DNA of 64,000 nucleotides. It comes from Nonomuraea candida. Lineage in GTDB: Bacteria > Actinomycetota > Actinomycetes > Streptosporangiales > Streptosporangiaceae. The stretch lies in the NCBI RefSeq assembly GCF_000725485.1, contig NZ_JOAG01000016.1, positions 62,001-126,000 of the forward strand. The letters run 5' to 3'. The translations under genes were made by a program, and so were the position numbers. Of this stretch, positions 35,351-43,884 are shown in pieces. The stretch's first letter is position 1, and each line of letters starts with the position of its first letter. The notes beneath the pieces were generated by a model. It made no database searches. It was not told the origin of the DNA and saw only the letters and a list, made by a program, of their open reading frames with translations.

Positions 35351-35407
35351 GGTGCACCACGGACGGGGTGTTCGGCGCACACGGTCTGGAAGGATGGCAA
35401 GGCCTGC

Positions 35408-36631
35408 ATGGCCCATGCGAGCGAGTACGGCAGACAGCCGAGAGTGCTGCTCGTCGAGGACGATCCGCAGGACGCGTTCATCGTCGAAGAGCTGCTGGCG
35501 GACAGCGGCCTGTCGGTGCGCCTGGAGTGGGTGCGCTCGGTGGACGAGGCCCGGCGGGCGCTGACCGCGCTGCGTCCCGAGTGCGTGCTGCTGGACCTCG
35601 GCCTGCCTGACGCGCACGAGTTCTCCGCGCTGTCCGCGGTGATCGAGGAGGCCGGCGACGCGGCCGTCGTGGTGCTCACGGGGCTGGCCGACGAGCAGGC
35701 GGGCATGGCGGCGCTGACGGCCGGCGCCCAGGACTACCTGGTCAAGGGCCGGGTGGAGCCGGAGTGGCTGGGCCGCACGCTGCGCTACGCGATGCAGCGC
35801 AAGCAGGCCGAGCAGGCCGCCGTGGCCCTGCACGCCGAACGCATGCGCGCCAAGGAGAACGAGCGCCTCGAACGCGGCCTGCTGCCCACGCCGCTGCTGC
35901 ACAGCATGCCGATCGAGGTCGCCTCCCGCTACCGCGCCAGCAGGGGCTCGGCCACGCCCGGTCCGGGCGGGGCGGCCCTGCGCGGCCGGGCCTCGGCCAC
36001 GCTGGGCGGCGACTTCTTCGACGTCGTGGAGTCCGACGACAAGGTCGTGCACGCGGTGATCGGCGACGTCTGCGGCCACGGCCCCGACGAGGCGGCGCTC
36101 GGCGTCTGCCTGCGCATCGCGTGGCGGGCGCTGGTGCTCAGCGGCGTGACGGGCGCGGCGCTGCTGCGCCAGCTCGAACGCCTCCTGGAGGCCGAACGGC
36201 CGGGGACGGAGATCTTCGTCACGATGTCCACGCTCGTCCTCGAACCCGACCAGCGCACGGTCAGGATCTGGCGGGCCGGCCATCCCGGCATGCTCCTGCA
36301 CGACGGCGACAGGGTGAAGCTGGCCGAGCCGCGGCACACGCCGGCGCTCGGCCTGCCCGTGGAGGTCGACTGGCACGAGGAGGTGCTGGAGCTGCCGAAG
36401 GGCGGCGGGATCACGCTCTACACCGACGGCCTCTTCGAGCGCCGCCTGCCCGGCGCGCCGGCGCGCTGGCTGGGCGAGGAGGGGATGCTGGAGCTGGCAC
36501 GGCGGTACGCGCACCTCGACGGGGAGCGGTTCCTCGACGCCCTGATCGCCGACGTCGAGTCGGTCACCGCCCCCGACGCCCCCGCCGACGACCTCGCCGT
36601 GGTGCACCTGCGCTGGAAAGATCCCGCATGA
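35408..36631 (+). CDS. Response regulator fused to a PP2C (SpoIIE/RsbU-type) phosphatase
   Basis: 407 aa, cytoplasmic. The receiver domain (about 11-130) has the acidic pair Asp18/Asp19, phospho-acceptor Asp63 (VLLDLGLPD), Thr90 region and Lys113 (YLVKG). After a helical linker the PP2C domain starts near residue 165, with Asp202 (GGDFFDV), Asp220 (IGDVCGHG), TLYTDGLFE and the final DDLAVVHL. Proteins of this type dephosphorylate anti-sigma antagonists in partner-switching pathways. Phosphorylation by the next-gene kinase is likely. First gene of a three-gene signalling operon. Confidence 0.92.
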   Translation: MAHASEYGRQPRVLLVEDDPQDAFIVEELLADSGLSVRLEWVRSVDEARRALTALRPECVLLDLGLPDAHEFSALSAVIEEAGDAAVVVLTGLADEQAGMAALTAGAQDYLVKGRVEPEWLGRTLRYAMQRKQAEQAAVALHAERMRAKENERLERGLLPTPLLHSMPIEVASRYRASRGSATPGPGGAALRGRASATLGGDFFDVVESDDKVVHAVIGDVCGHGPDEAALGVCLRIAWRALVLSGVTGAALLRQLERLLEAERPGTEIFVTMSTLVLEPDQRTVRIWRAGHPGMLLHDGDRVKLAEPRHTPALGLPVEVDWHEEVLELPKGGGITLYTDGLFERRLPGAPARWLGEEGMLELARRYAHLDGERFLDALIADVESVTAPDAPADDLAVVHLRWKDPA

Positions 36632-36662
36632 GTCCCCTGTGTTCGAGGTGGAGAGATCCCTC

Positions 36663-38324
36663 GTGAGTGAAGTGCCCGTGGTCGGGTTCCGGCGGTTGAC
36701 GGTGCACGGCTGGTTCGTGCTGGTGATCGTGGCCATCACCATCCTGGTGGTGGTCTGCGGGGCGATCGGCGCCGTGATGCTCGACCGTACGAGAGAGCTC
36801 TCCGACGACCTCACCACCCGCATCTCCCCGGCCGCCATCGAGGTCGGCGTGATGCAGAAGGCGCTGATCGACCAGGAGACGGGGGTCAGGGGCTTCCTGC
36901 TGACCGGCAGCCAGGAGTTCCTGCGGCCGTACGCCGAGGGCGTGACGGCCGAGCGGCGCAGCCGTCAGCAGGCGGCCGTGCTCCTGTCGGACCACCCCGA
37001 CCTCGTCGCCGAGCTGGACGCCATCTCCGCGCGGGCCGCCGCCTGGCGCAGGGACTACGCCGAGCCCATGACGGCGGACCGGGAGGGCGACAGCAGGGTC
37101 CCGGCGGCCACGGTGGAGGGCGGCAAGCAGGCGTTCGACCAGATCAGGGCGTTGCTGGAGCGGCAGGACGAACGGCTGGCCCAGACCCGCGAGCGGGCGC
37201 AGCGCGAGCTGGAGGCGGCCGAGCGCATCCGCAACTGGGCCTTCCTGGCCATGCTCGTGGTCTTCCCGCTGGCCGGCGCGGCCATGGCGATCCTGCTGCG
37301 GCACGCCGTCGGCCGGCCGCTCGACGAGCTGCACGCCGCCTCGCGCCGCATCGCGGACGGCGACTTCGACCACGCCATCCCCGCCCGCGGCCCCGCCGAC
37401 ATCCGCGAGGTGGCCACGGCCGTGGAGCTGATGCGCAGGCGGATCGTGCAGGCGCTGGCCGACTCGCACGACCAGCAGGTGCTGCTGCGCAAGCAGGCCG
37501 CCGACCTCGACGCGCAGGCGGTGGAGCTGCGCGAGCAGGCCGCCGACCTGGACGCGCAGGCGGTCGAGCTGCGCCGCTCGAACGGCGAGCTGGAACAGTT
37601 CGCGTACGTGGCCTCGCACGACCTCCAGGAGCCGCTGCGCAAGGTCGCCACCTTCTGCCAGCTCCTCGACAAGCGCTACGGGCAGGTGCTGGACGAGCGC
37701 GGCAAGCAGTACATCAACTTCGCGGTGGACGGCGCCACCCGGATGCAGGTCCTCATCAACGACCTGTTGAGGTTCTCCAGAGTGGGCAGGGTCTACGACG
37801 ACCGCGAGCCCGTCGAGCTGGAGGAGGCGCTGAACAAGGTGATCGACGACCTCTCGACGCCCATCGAGGAGTCCGGCGCCCGCTTCGAGCGCCCCGACCC
37901 GCTGCCGGTCGTCGTCGGCGATCCGACCATGCTGCGCCTGCTCTGGCAGAACCTCATCAGCAACGCGATCAAGTTCCGTGACCCGGGCCGGGCGCCGGTG
38001 ATCCGCATCGGCTGCGAGCCGGCCACCGACCTGGAGGGCTGGCAGTTCTCCGTGTCGGACAACGGGATCGGCGTCGAACCGGAGTTCGCCGATAAGATCT
38101 TCATCATCTTCCAGCGCCTGCACAGCCGCGAGGCCTACAGCGGCACCGGCATCGGCCTGGCGATGTGCAAGAAGATCGTCGAGAACCACGGCGGCCGGAT
38201 CTGGCTGGACACCGCCTACACGGGCGGCGCCCGGCTCTGCTTCACCCTGCCCGCCGACGACCCCGCACGTCAGCGGACGCAGCTCGCGGCCGCCGGCGCC
38301 GATCACGAAGGAAACGGCTCATGA
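36663..38324 (+). CDS. CHASE3-HAMP sensor histidine kinase
   Basis: 553-aa membrane kinase. Membrane helices at about 16-40 and 192-212 flank an extracytoplasmic CHASE3 domain (QETGVRGFLLTGSQEFLRPY). Then come HAMP (about 213-265), a coiled coil made of a 14-residue segment repeated twice (AADLDAQAVELREQ type, 42-base tandem at about 37495-37578), HisKA with His319 (YVASHDLQEPLRKV), and HATPase_c (NLISNAIKF, DNGIGV, GTGIGLAMCKKIV). This layout resembles phytochrome-associated and Rcp-type kinases. GTG at 36663 follows GGAGAG. The stop overlaps the next gene (ATGA). Confidence 0.92.
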   Translation: MSEVPVVGFRRLTVHGWFVLVIVAITILVVVCGAIGAVMLDRTRELSDDLTTRISPAAIEVGVMQKALIDQETGVRGFLLTGSQEFLRPYAEGVTAERRSRQQAAVLLSDHPDLVAELDAISARAAAWRRDYAEPMTADREGDSRVPAATVEGGKQAFDQIRALLERQDERLAQTRERAQRELEAAERIRNWAFLAMLVVFPLAGAAMAILLRHAVGRPLDELHAASRRIADGDFDHAIPARGPADIREVATAVELMRRRIVQALADSHDQQVLLRKQAADLDAQAVELREQAADLDAQAVELRRSNGELEQFAYVASHDLQEPLRKVATFCQLLDKRYGQVLDERGKQYINFAVDGATRMQVLINDLLRFSRVGRVYDDREPVELEEALNKVIDDLSTPIEESGARFERPDPLPVVVGDPTMLRLLWQNLISNAIKFRDPGRAPVIRIGCEPATDLEGWQFSVSDNGIGVEPEFADKIFIIFQRLHSREAYSGTGIGLAMCKKIVENHGGRIWLDTAYTGGARLCFTLPADDPARQRTQLAAAGADHEGNGS

Positions 38325-38794
38325 CGACCGGGCAACCCATCGAAGTCCTGCTGGTCGAGGACGATCCCGGCGACGAGCTGATCACTCGCGAGGCGTTCGA
38401 GGACAACAAGATCCGCAACAACCTCCACGTCGTCAGGGACGGCCTGGAGGCGATCGACTTCGTCTACCGGCGCGGCCCGTACGCCGACGCGCCGCGCCCC
38501 GACCTCATCCTGCTCGACCTCAACCTGCCCAAGTACGACGGCCGCCAGGTGCTGGGCAGGATCAAGAGCGACCCCGAGCTGAGGTCGATCCCCGTCGTCG
38601 TCCTGACGACCTCCTCGGCCGAGGAGGACATCCTGCGCAGCTACGAGCTGTTCGCCAACGCGTACGTGAGCAAACCCGTCGACATCGATCGCTTCATGGC
38701 CGTGATCCGGCAGATCGACGAGTTCTTCGTCACGGTGGTCCGCCTGCCTGGCCGTGGCCGCGACTACGGCATCGGCGAGGAGGGCTCCCTCTAG
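38321..38794 (+). CDS. Single-domain response regulator (Rcp1-like)
   Basis: 157 aa, one receiver domain. The acidic pair is at Glu13-Asp14-Asp15 (LLVEDDPGD), the phospho-acceptor is Asp66 (LILLDLNLPKYDG), followed by Thr-Thr-Ser and Lys (YVSKPVD). The insert IDFVYRRGPYADAPRPD before the acceptor is typical of the Rcp1 class that partners CHASE3/phytochrome-like kinases. There is no output domain, so it may act as a phosphate shuttle or sink between the kinase and the phosphatase-linked receiver upstream. The ATG overlaps the kinase stop. Confidence 0.92.
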   Translation: MTTGQPIEVLLVEDDPGDELITREAFEDNKIRNNLHVVRDGLEAIDFVYRRGPYADAPRPDLILLDLNLPKYDGRQVLGRIKSDPELRSIPVVVLTTSSAEEDILRSYELFANAYVSKPVDIDRFMAVIRQIDEFFVTVVRLPGRGRDYGIGEEGSL

Positions 38795-38815
38795 TCCCGC
38801 CCGCGCCGGAGCCGG

Positions 38816-39520
38816 TCAGAAGTAGCTCACCCCGGGCTTCGGCCGCTCGCCGCGCAGCAGCACGGGCACCGTGACGAGGTGGTAGCCGCGCTTCCTGAGC
38901 TCCTTGAGGATCCCCGGCATGGCCCGCACCGTCTGCGGGACCACGTCGTGCATGAGGATCACGCCGTCGCGCCTGGCCTGCTTCAGCACGGTGGCCTTGA
39001 TCTTCGCGGTGTCCTTGAGGCTCCAGTCGAGCGTGGTGTGCGTCCAGAGGATCTCCGACAGGCCCGCCTCGCCGGCCGCGCGCAGCACCCGCTCGTCGGT
39101 GCGCCCGTACGGCGGGCGGAACATGTCCGGCCGCCGTCCCGTCGCCTTCTCGATCACTTCCTGCGTGACCTTGAGCTCGTCGAGGATGTCGCCGTCGAGC
39201 CGCGCGGTCAGCTCGGCGTGCGAGTAGGTGTGGTTGCCGATCGCGTGCCCCCGCGCCACGATCTGCCTGGCGATCTCGGGGCGTTCCTCCACCCGCTTGC
39301 CGACCAGGAAGAACGTGGCCTTGGCGCGGGCCTTGGCCAGCGTCTTGAGCAGCGCCGGCGTGTGCGCGCCCGGCCCGTCGTCGAAGGTCAGCGCCAGGCA
39401 CTTGACCCGGGCGCAGTCGACGGGAGCCGCCTGGGCGGGCACCGACGTAAAAGCTAAGGAAACAGCGAGAAGGGCATGAATCACCACATGGCAAAGCCTA
39501 GAGCCAATGCCGCCCGCCAC
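38816..39520 (-). CDS. Secreted polysaccharide deacetylase (NodB/CE4)
   Basis: 234 aa. The N-terminus contains a signal peptide (VVIHALLAVSLAFTSVPAQAA). CE4 motifs follow in order: TFDDGPG with catalytic Asp, HTYSHAEL with the two metal His, RPPYG, DWSLKD and VILMHDV. Likely removes acetyl groups from peptidoglycan or another wall polysaccharide outside the cell, which suits the adjacent surface-glycan locus. The start is uncertain: ATG at 39520 gives 11 extra residues before a GTG pair that would begin the signal peptide directly. Confidence 0.87.
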   Translation of the reverse strand: MAGGIGSRLCHVVIHALLAVSLAFTSVPAQAAPVDCARVKCLALTFDDGPGAHTPALLKTLAKARAKATFFLVGKRVEERPEIARQIVARGHAIGNHTYSHAELTARLDGDILDELKVTQEVIEKATGRRPDMFRPPYGRTDERVLRAAGEAGLSEILWTHTTLDWSLKDTAKIKATVLKQARRDGVILMHDVVPQTVRAMPGILKELRKRGYHLVTVPVLLRGERPKPGVSYF

Positions 39521-39639
39521 AACGGCGGCCCAGGTCTCGCTCTGGGCACGGTCCCCCGCCCCCGCCCCTCACCCGGCCGAGGCCGCCCCGCCCGTCACGC
39601 GGACGCGCCGGTCGCACCGGTCGCACCGGTCGCGCCGAC

Positions 39640-39693
39640 CGCCGCGGGCGTCATGGAAGCGCGCCGGCCGCCGCGGGCGTCACCGAAGCGCGC
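39640..39693. repeat. Direct repeats in the gap before the methyltransferase gene
   Basis: A segment of the form CCGCCGCGGGCGTCA--GAAGCGCGCCGG occurs twice head to tail (about 39640-39693), preceded by three GTCGCACCG-like units (about 39612-39640). The area is noncoding, between the 3' end of the leftward methyltransferase gene and the divergent start of the deacetylase. Confidence 0.6.
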
Positions 39694-39708
39694 CGGAGGC
39701 CGCGCCCG

Positions 39709-40407
39709 TCATTCGCCGCGCCTGGCGCGCAGGAACAGGGTCACGCCCTTCAGTGACCTGACCGGCAGCCAGCGCTCGGCGCGGACGATCGCCGCCAGCC
39801 CCGCGTTGACCAGGGACGGCGTCCTGCGCAGGTCGCTGCCCCTGGAGCGGCGCCGGTGCCGGGCCACGAGCGGGCGCAGCAGGACGTTCCAGCTCCAGAC
39901 GCGTTCGACGGTGAGCCCGGCCTTCTCGACGACGACGGTGAGCGAGTCGCGGTCGTAGCGGCGTACGTGGCCGACGGCGTCGTCGTGCGCCGACCACAGC
40001 GCCATGTCGCACGGCACCGCGATCAGCGCGTGCCCGCCGGGCGCCAGCACCCGGGCGATCTCCTCGGTGACCAGGTGATCCTCGCGGACGTGCTCCAGCA
40101 CGTCGAGCGCGGTCACCAGGTCCAGGCTGGCGCTCTCGAACGGCAGCGCCCGCGCGTCGGCGCGCACTGCCTTGAGCCCGCGCCGCCTGGCCGTCTCCAC
40201 CGCCGTGTCACAGTGGTCGGCCGCCGTCGCGTCCCAGCCCGCCTCGGCCAGCACCCTGGTGTTCCCGCCGCCGGCCGCGCCGACGTCCAGCGCCCGCCCG
40301 GGACGGCCCAGCCCGCGCACCTCCCTGCGCAGCACGGCCCGGCGCTCGCGGTACCACCAGTGGGTGTCCTCCAGCGCGATCAGGCGGCGGATCTCAGAGT
40401 CGTCCAT
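39709..40407 (-). CDS. Class I SAM-dependent methyltransferase
   Basis: 232 aa. SAM-binding motif I is RALDVGAAGGGNTRVLAEAG; acidic motif II is ATAADHCD; then ALPFESASLDLVTALDVLEHV (motif III) and LAPGGHALIAVPC. The N-terminal EDTHWWYRERRAVLRRE helix is typical of methyltransferases encoded beside GT2/DPM-like enzymes in actinomycete and cyanobacterial glycan loci. The C-terminal hydrophobic-basic end may touch the membrane. It directly follows the GT2/GtrA gene (TGAATG), so the two are coupled. Substrate unknown. Confidence 0.88.
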   Translation of the reverse strand: MDDSEIRRLIALEDTHWWYRERRAVLRREVRGLGRPGRALDVGAAGGGNTRVLAEAGWDATAADHCDTAVETARRRGLKAVRADARALPFESASLDLVTALDVLEHVREDHLVTEEIARVLAPGGHALIAVPCDMALWSAHDDAVGHVRRYDRDSLTVVVEKAGLTVERVWSWNVLLRPLVARHRRRSRGSDLRRTPSLVNAGLAAIVRAERWLPVRSLKGVTLFLRARRGE

Positions 40408-41580
40408 TCATCGTTTCCTTGACTTCGACAGCGCCCAGCGGAGCAGGCAGTAGGTGGCCGCGGCCACGCCCGCCTCGCCCGGCGGCCCCGTGCCGGCGGG
40501 CAGCGCGAGCACGGTCGTGGTGGTGAGGACATAGGTGGCCGCGAGGAGCAGCGCCGCGCCGGAACGCGTCCTGCGGCGCCGCCGGCCGGCCGCGCGGCGC
40601 TGGGCCACGACGTGCGCGACCCCGGTCAGGAGGAGCGCGCCGAGGTTCGCCGCCGCCGGCGCCCAGAGGTGCCGTAACGGGAGGTAGGCGAGAGCGTACA
40701 GGAGGGTGAAACAGGCGATGGAGCAGAACGTGGCCACCGCCGCCGCGCGCGAGCGGGTGAGCACCGCGTCCGGATGCGTGGGCGTCGGCTCGGGCCGGTG
40801 CACCTCGACCCGCGCCCGCCCCGTCGCCATCGACCAGGCGACCCTGGCCAGCCCCTTGAGGTCGTCCACGGCCGTCCTGACCACGCGGACGCGCGAGTCG
40901 CCGTCCTCGATCCAGTCCACCGGCACCTCGTGCACCCGCAGCCCGTTGTGCTCGGCCAGCAGCAGCAACTCGGTGTCGAAGAACCAGGAGTCGTCCTCGA
41001 TCCGGCCCATGAGCGGCCTGACCACGTCCGTCCTGGCCGCCTTGAAACCGCACTGCGCGTCGCTGAAACGGACCCCGAAGCCGTACCGCAGCAGCGCGTT
41101 GTAGCCGCGCGAGACCACCTCGCGGCGCAGCGAGCGGCGGGTGCGCGCGCCGGGCGCCAGCCGGGTGCCGATGGCGATCTCCGAGTGGCCGCTGGCCACC
41201 GCCGCCACCAGCGGGAACAGGGCGTCGAGGTCGGTGGACAGATCGACGTCCATGTACGCCACGATGTCGGCCGGGCTGTCCTGCCAGGCCGCGCGCAGCG
41301 CCGCGCCCCGGCCCCTGACGTCCAGCCTGCGGGCGTGCACCCGCTCGAACTCCCCGGCCAGCGCCGAGGCGACCGGCCAGGTGGCGTCGGTGCTGCCGTT
41401 GTCCACGATCGTGACGCGCCACGGCAGCGGGAAGCCGTCGAGGTAGCGGGCCAGCGTGCGGACGCAGCCGGGCAGCGCGCGCTCCTCGTTCAGCACGGGG
41501 ATGACGATGTCGACGCTCGCCGGCCGGACCCTCCGGTCGAGGACGCGGGGGCGCGGCTCCATGGCGGCACGCGTGTCCAT
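40408..41580 (-). CDS. GT2 glycosyltransferase fused to a GtrA-like membrane domain
   Basis: 390 aa. A dolichyl-phosphate-mannose-synthase-type GT2 domain (about 20-255) begins VDIVIPVLNEERALPGCVRTLARYL, has VDNGSTD, the D-x-D type YMDVDLSTDLDALF and the acceptor region FSDAQCGFKA. The remaining ~120 residues form four membrane helices of the GtrA type (ATFCSIACFTLLYALAYLPL...). It probably transfers a sugar to polyprenyl phosphate on the inner face of the membrane. ATG at 41580; an in-frame ATG at 41562 is also possible. It lies 108 bases downstream of the large membrane protein gene in the same operon direction. Confidence 0.88.
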   Translation of the reverse strand: MDTRAAMEPRPRVLDRRVRPASVDIVIPVLNEERALPGCVRTLARYLDGFPLPWRVTIVDNGSTDATWPVASALAGEFERVHARRLDVRGRGAALRAAWQDSPADIVAYMDVDLSTDLDALFPLVAAVASGHSEIAIGTRLAPGARTRRSLRREVVSRGYNALLRYGFGVRFSDAQCGFKAARTDVVRPLMGRIEDDSWFFDTELLLLAEHNGLRVHEVPVDWIEDGDSRVRVVRTAVDDLKGLARVAWSMATGRARVEVHRPEPTPTHPDAVLTRSRAAAVATFCSIACFTLLYALAYLPLRHLWAPAAANLGALLLTGVAHVVAQRRAAGRRRRRTRSGAALLLAATYVLTTTTVLALPAGTGPPGEAGVAAATYCLLRWALSKSRKR

Positions 41581-41688
41581 AGACTCCCCTGATCTCGCTC
41601 GTGGCCGTGGGTCCACGGAAATGGTCCAAGGGGCGTCCGGAGTGGCGGGCGCGGTTTCCGGGCGGCATTCCCGGAGCTGGGGAGGGTT

Positions 41689-43884
41689 TTACCCGCCGGG
41701 AAGCCGGTAGATCGCGAAGGCCGCGTTCCTGAACCGCAAGGTGGCGAATCTGGCCAGCTCGGGACGGGGGCGGGTGAACAGCCAGGTGACGCCGTGCTCC
41801 GTGGCCAGGCGGCGGACGTTCTCCGCCGTGGGCGCGGCGAACACCGCGTCGTTGGCCGCGAGGCGGGCGCGGTCGGCGTACGGCAGCGTCAGGTAGGACG
41901 GGCCGGACGGCCCGGCCCGCGACAGCGTGCTCTCCGCGTAGGCCCAGCCCTCGACCAGCACCCGCCGCTCGCTGAACGCCGACACCCAGAAGTGCCGGCT
42001 GTCGCACACCTGCCACCACTCGTGCACGCAGTGCAGGTCCGTGGCCACCACGTCGCCGGGGGAGGAGTGCGCGCGCAACCACCGCCCCGCCGCCAGCGCC
42101 CCCGCCGGGACCAGCCGCTCGCGGCTCTCCCGCGCCGGCATGACGTGCACGGCGACGTCGATCGCGGAACCCGGCACGGCGTACCCCGCCAGCACCGCCA
42201 CCATCCCCACGACCGGCCCGCGCCCGCACAGCAGCACCGCCGCCACCCCCAGCACCAGGTACGGCGTCACGACCCGCACCAGCGCCCCGCCGGGAAACTC
42301 CAGCCCCGAGACCACCAGCGCCGCTCCCGCCCCCAGCCCCGCCAGGCACGCGGCCCGCCGCCACGGCACGCGCGGCGCCGACAGCACGCCGCAGACGGCG
42401 GCGACCGACAGGTAGGGCCGGGCCGCCTCCAGGAAGTAGAGCTGCGACTGCGCCGGATGCCCGAGCGCCATGGCCGCCCCGATGCCCGCCGCCCCGATGC
42501 CCAGCAACAGCAGCACGGGCGGCTCCAGCACGCGCCGGCCCAGCCCCGCCACGCCGCCCCACACGCAGGCCAGGCAGAACAGGTGCACCCCCGCCAGCAC
42601 CACCAGCGGCGCCAGGGGCACCGGGGCCGGCTCCGGCGTGCCCGCCACCGTCGCCCACAACGCGCGCACGGTCGCCAGCGGCGAGACGACCGTCCCCTGC
42701 CCGCCCTGCCGGAACAGGACGAGATGCGCGAAGGCCAGCCCCGCCAGCGTCAGCGCCGCCGCCCCGGCCCACCGCCCGCGCAGCCCCCGCCCCGCGATCA
42801 TCCGCATCCGCGCCGGCCAGGGCAGGCCCGCCGACCCGCGCCACGCCACGACGCCGCGCCCGGCCAGCACCACGAGCAGCCCCGCCAGCAGCAACGGCAG
42901 ATAGGTGGCCTTGGCCCCGGCCAGCACCGCCACCAGCACCGCCAGCGCCACCCACCGCGATCGCGCCCCGCCGAGCAGCAGCAGCACCACGGGGACGCAC
43001 AGCAGCGCCCCGAACGTCTGCGTGGGGCTGGTCGAGACCGTGAACATCGAGCGCGAGCTGAACACCACCCCCTCCACCAGCGCCGGGCTGAACAGGAAGT
43101 ACGTCACCCCGGCCGCCGCCACCCCCGCCCCCCAGCTCCCGCCCAGCCGCCGCCCGAGCACCGCCACCAGCACGACCATGGCCGCCGCCATCGGCAGCAT
43201 GGACAACCGGTAGAGCAGGGTCGCCGGCTCGATCCCGGTGACCCAGCTCGTCGCGGCCAGCTCGGCGTACACGAACCAGTGGTAGGACAGCGGCTCGCCG
43301 AGCACCGCCGGCATCGTGGGCGGGACGTGGTGCCTGACCTCGCCGACCAGGGCCAGGTGGTAGGGCAGGTCCACGTACGCGGCGGCGATCGGCACGCCGT
43401 ACACGTGCAGCGCGCCCCACGCGAGCAGGACGGCGACGATCCCCGCCAGCGCCCACGCGCACCACGCCGGCAGGCGCTCGCGCCGCCGCGCGCCCCGCCA
43501 GTGCCGCCGCAGGCGCGGCACGGCCGCGAACGCGCACACCACCACGGCCGGCGGCGCCAGCACGAGCAGCGGCAGCCCCGCCGCCCGGGCCGGGAGGTAG
43601 GCCAGCACCTCGACGGCGTATCCCAGCGCCAGCCCCGCCGCCACGTCCTCCGGCAGGGACCTGCCGCCGCCGGTCAGCCCCCGCCACAGTAGCGTCCCCG
43701 GCAGCGCCAGCCCGATCCCGAGATAGGCGGCGAAGGCGGTCAGATCCCGCCAGGACACCCCGCACCACACGAAGACGGCCACGGCCGCCACGCACACGAC
43801 GGCGGCCGGCACCAGCCCGCGCCCCCGCGACCGGGCGGGCCCCTCCAGCCGGACGGGCCCGCGCGCGGGCGGCGCCGGCGTCAT
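41689..43884 (-). CDS. Large multi-pass membrane protein, GT-C-like
   Basis: 731 aa with about 14-16 hydrophobic helices. An acidic loop after the first helices, AAYVDLPYHLALVGEVRHHVPPTMP, recalls the catalytic Asp loop of GT-C glycosyltransferases that use polyprenyl-phosphate sugars. The last ~150 residues are a soluble domain (GDVVATDLHCVHEWWQVCDSRHFWVSAFSERRVLVEGWAYAES), typical of large actinomycete membrane proteins with DUF6541-like ends. It overlaps the LuxC-like gene by 4 bases (ATGA), tying it to the acyl-activation operon. Sugar and acceptor unknown. Confidence 0.75.
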   Translation of the reverse strand: MTPAPPARGPVRLEGPARSRGRGLVPAAVVCVAAVAVFVWCGVSWRDLTAFAAYLGIGLALPGTLLWRGLTGGGRSLPEDVAAGLALGYAVEVLAYLPARAAGLPLLVLAPPAVVVCAFAAVPRLRRHWRGARRRERLPAWCAWALAGIVAVLLAWGALHVYGVPIAAAYVDLPYHLALVGEVRHHVPPTMPAVLGEPLSYHWFVYAELAATSWVTGIEPATLLYRLSMLPMAAAMVVLVAVLGRRLGGSWGAGVAAAGVTYFLFSPALVEGVVFSSRSMFTVSTSPTQTFGALLCVPVVLLLLGGARSRWVALAVLVAVLAGAKATYLPLLLAGLLVVLAGRGVVAWRGSAGLPWPARMRMIAGRGLRGRWAGAAALTLAGLAFAHLVLFRQGGQGTVVSPLATVRALWATVAGTPEPAPVPLAPLVVLAGVHLFCLACVWGGVAGLGRRVLEPPVLLLLGIGAAGIGAAMALGHPAQSQLYFLEAARPYLSVAAVCGVLSAPRVPWRRAACLAGLGAGAALVVSGLEFPGGALVRVVTPYLVLGVAAVLLCGRGPVVGMVAVLAGYAVPGSAIDVAVHVMPARESRERLVPAGALAAGRWLRAHSSPGDVVATDLHCVHEWWQVCDSRHFWVSAFSERRVLVEGWAYAESTLSRAGPSGPSYLTLPYADRARLAANDAVFAAPTAENVRRLATEHGVTWLFTRPRPELARFATLRFRNAAFAIYRLPGG

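Noticed and set aside
40394..43795. 1133-codon open frame through the GT2 and membrane protein genes
   Set aside because: Same-strand shifted frame over two recognised genes; composition is Gly/Ala/Arg-rich and without motifs.
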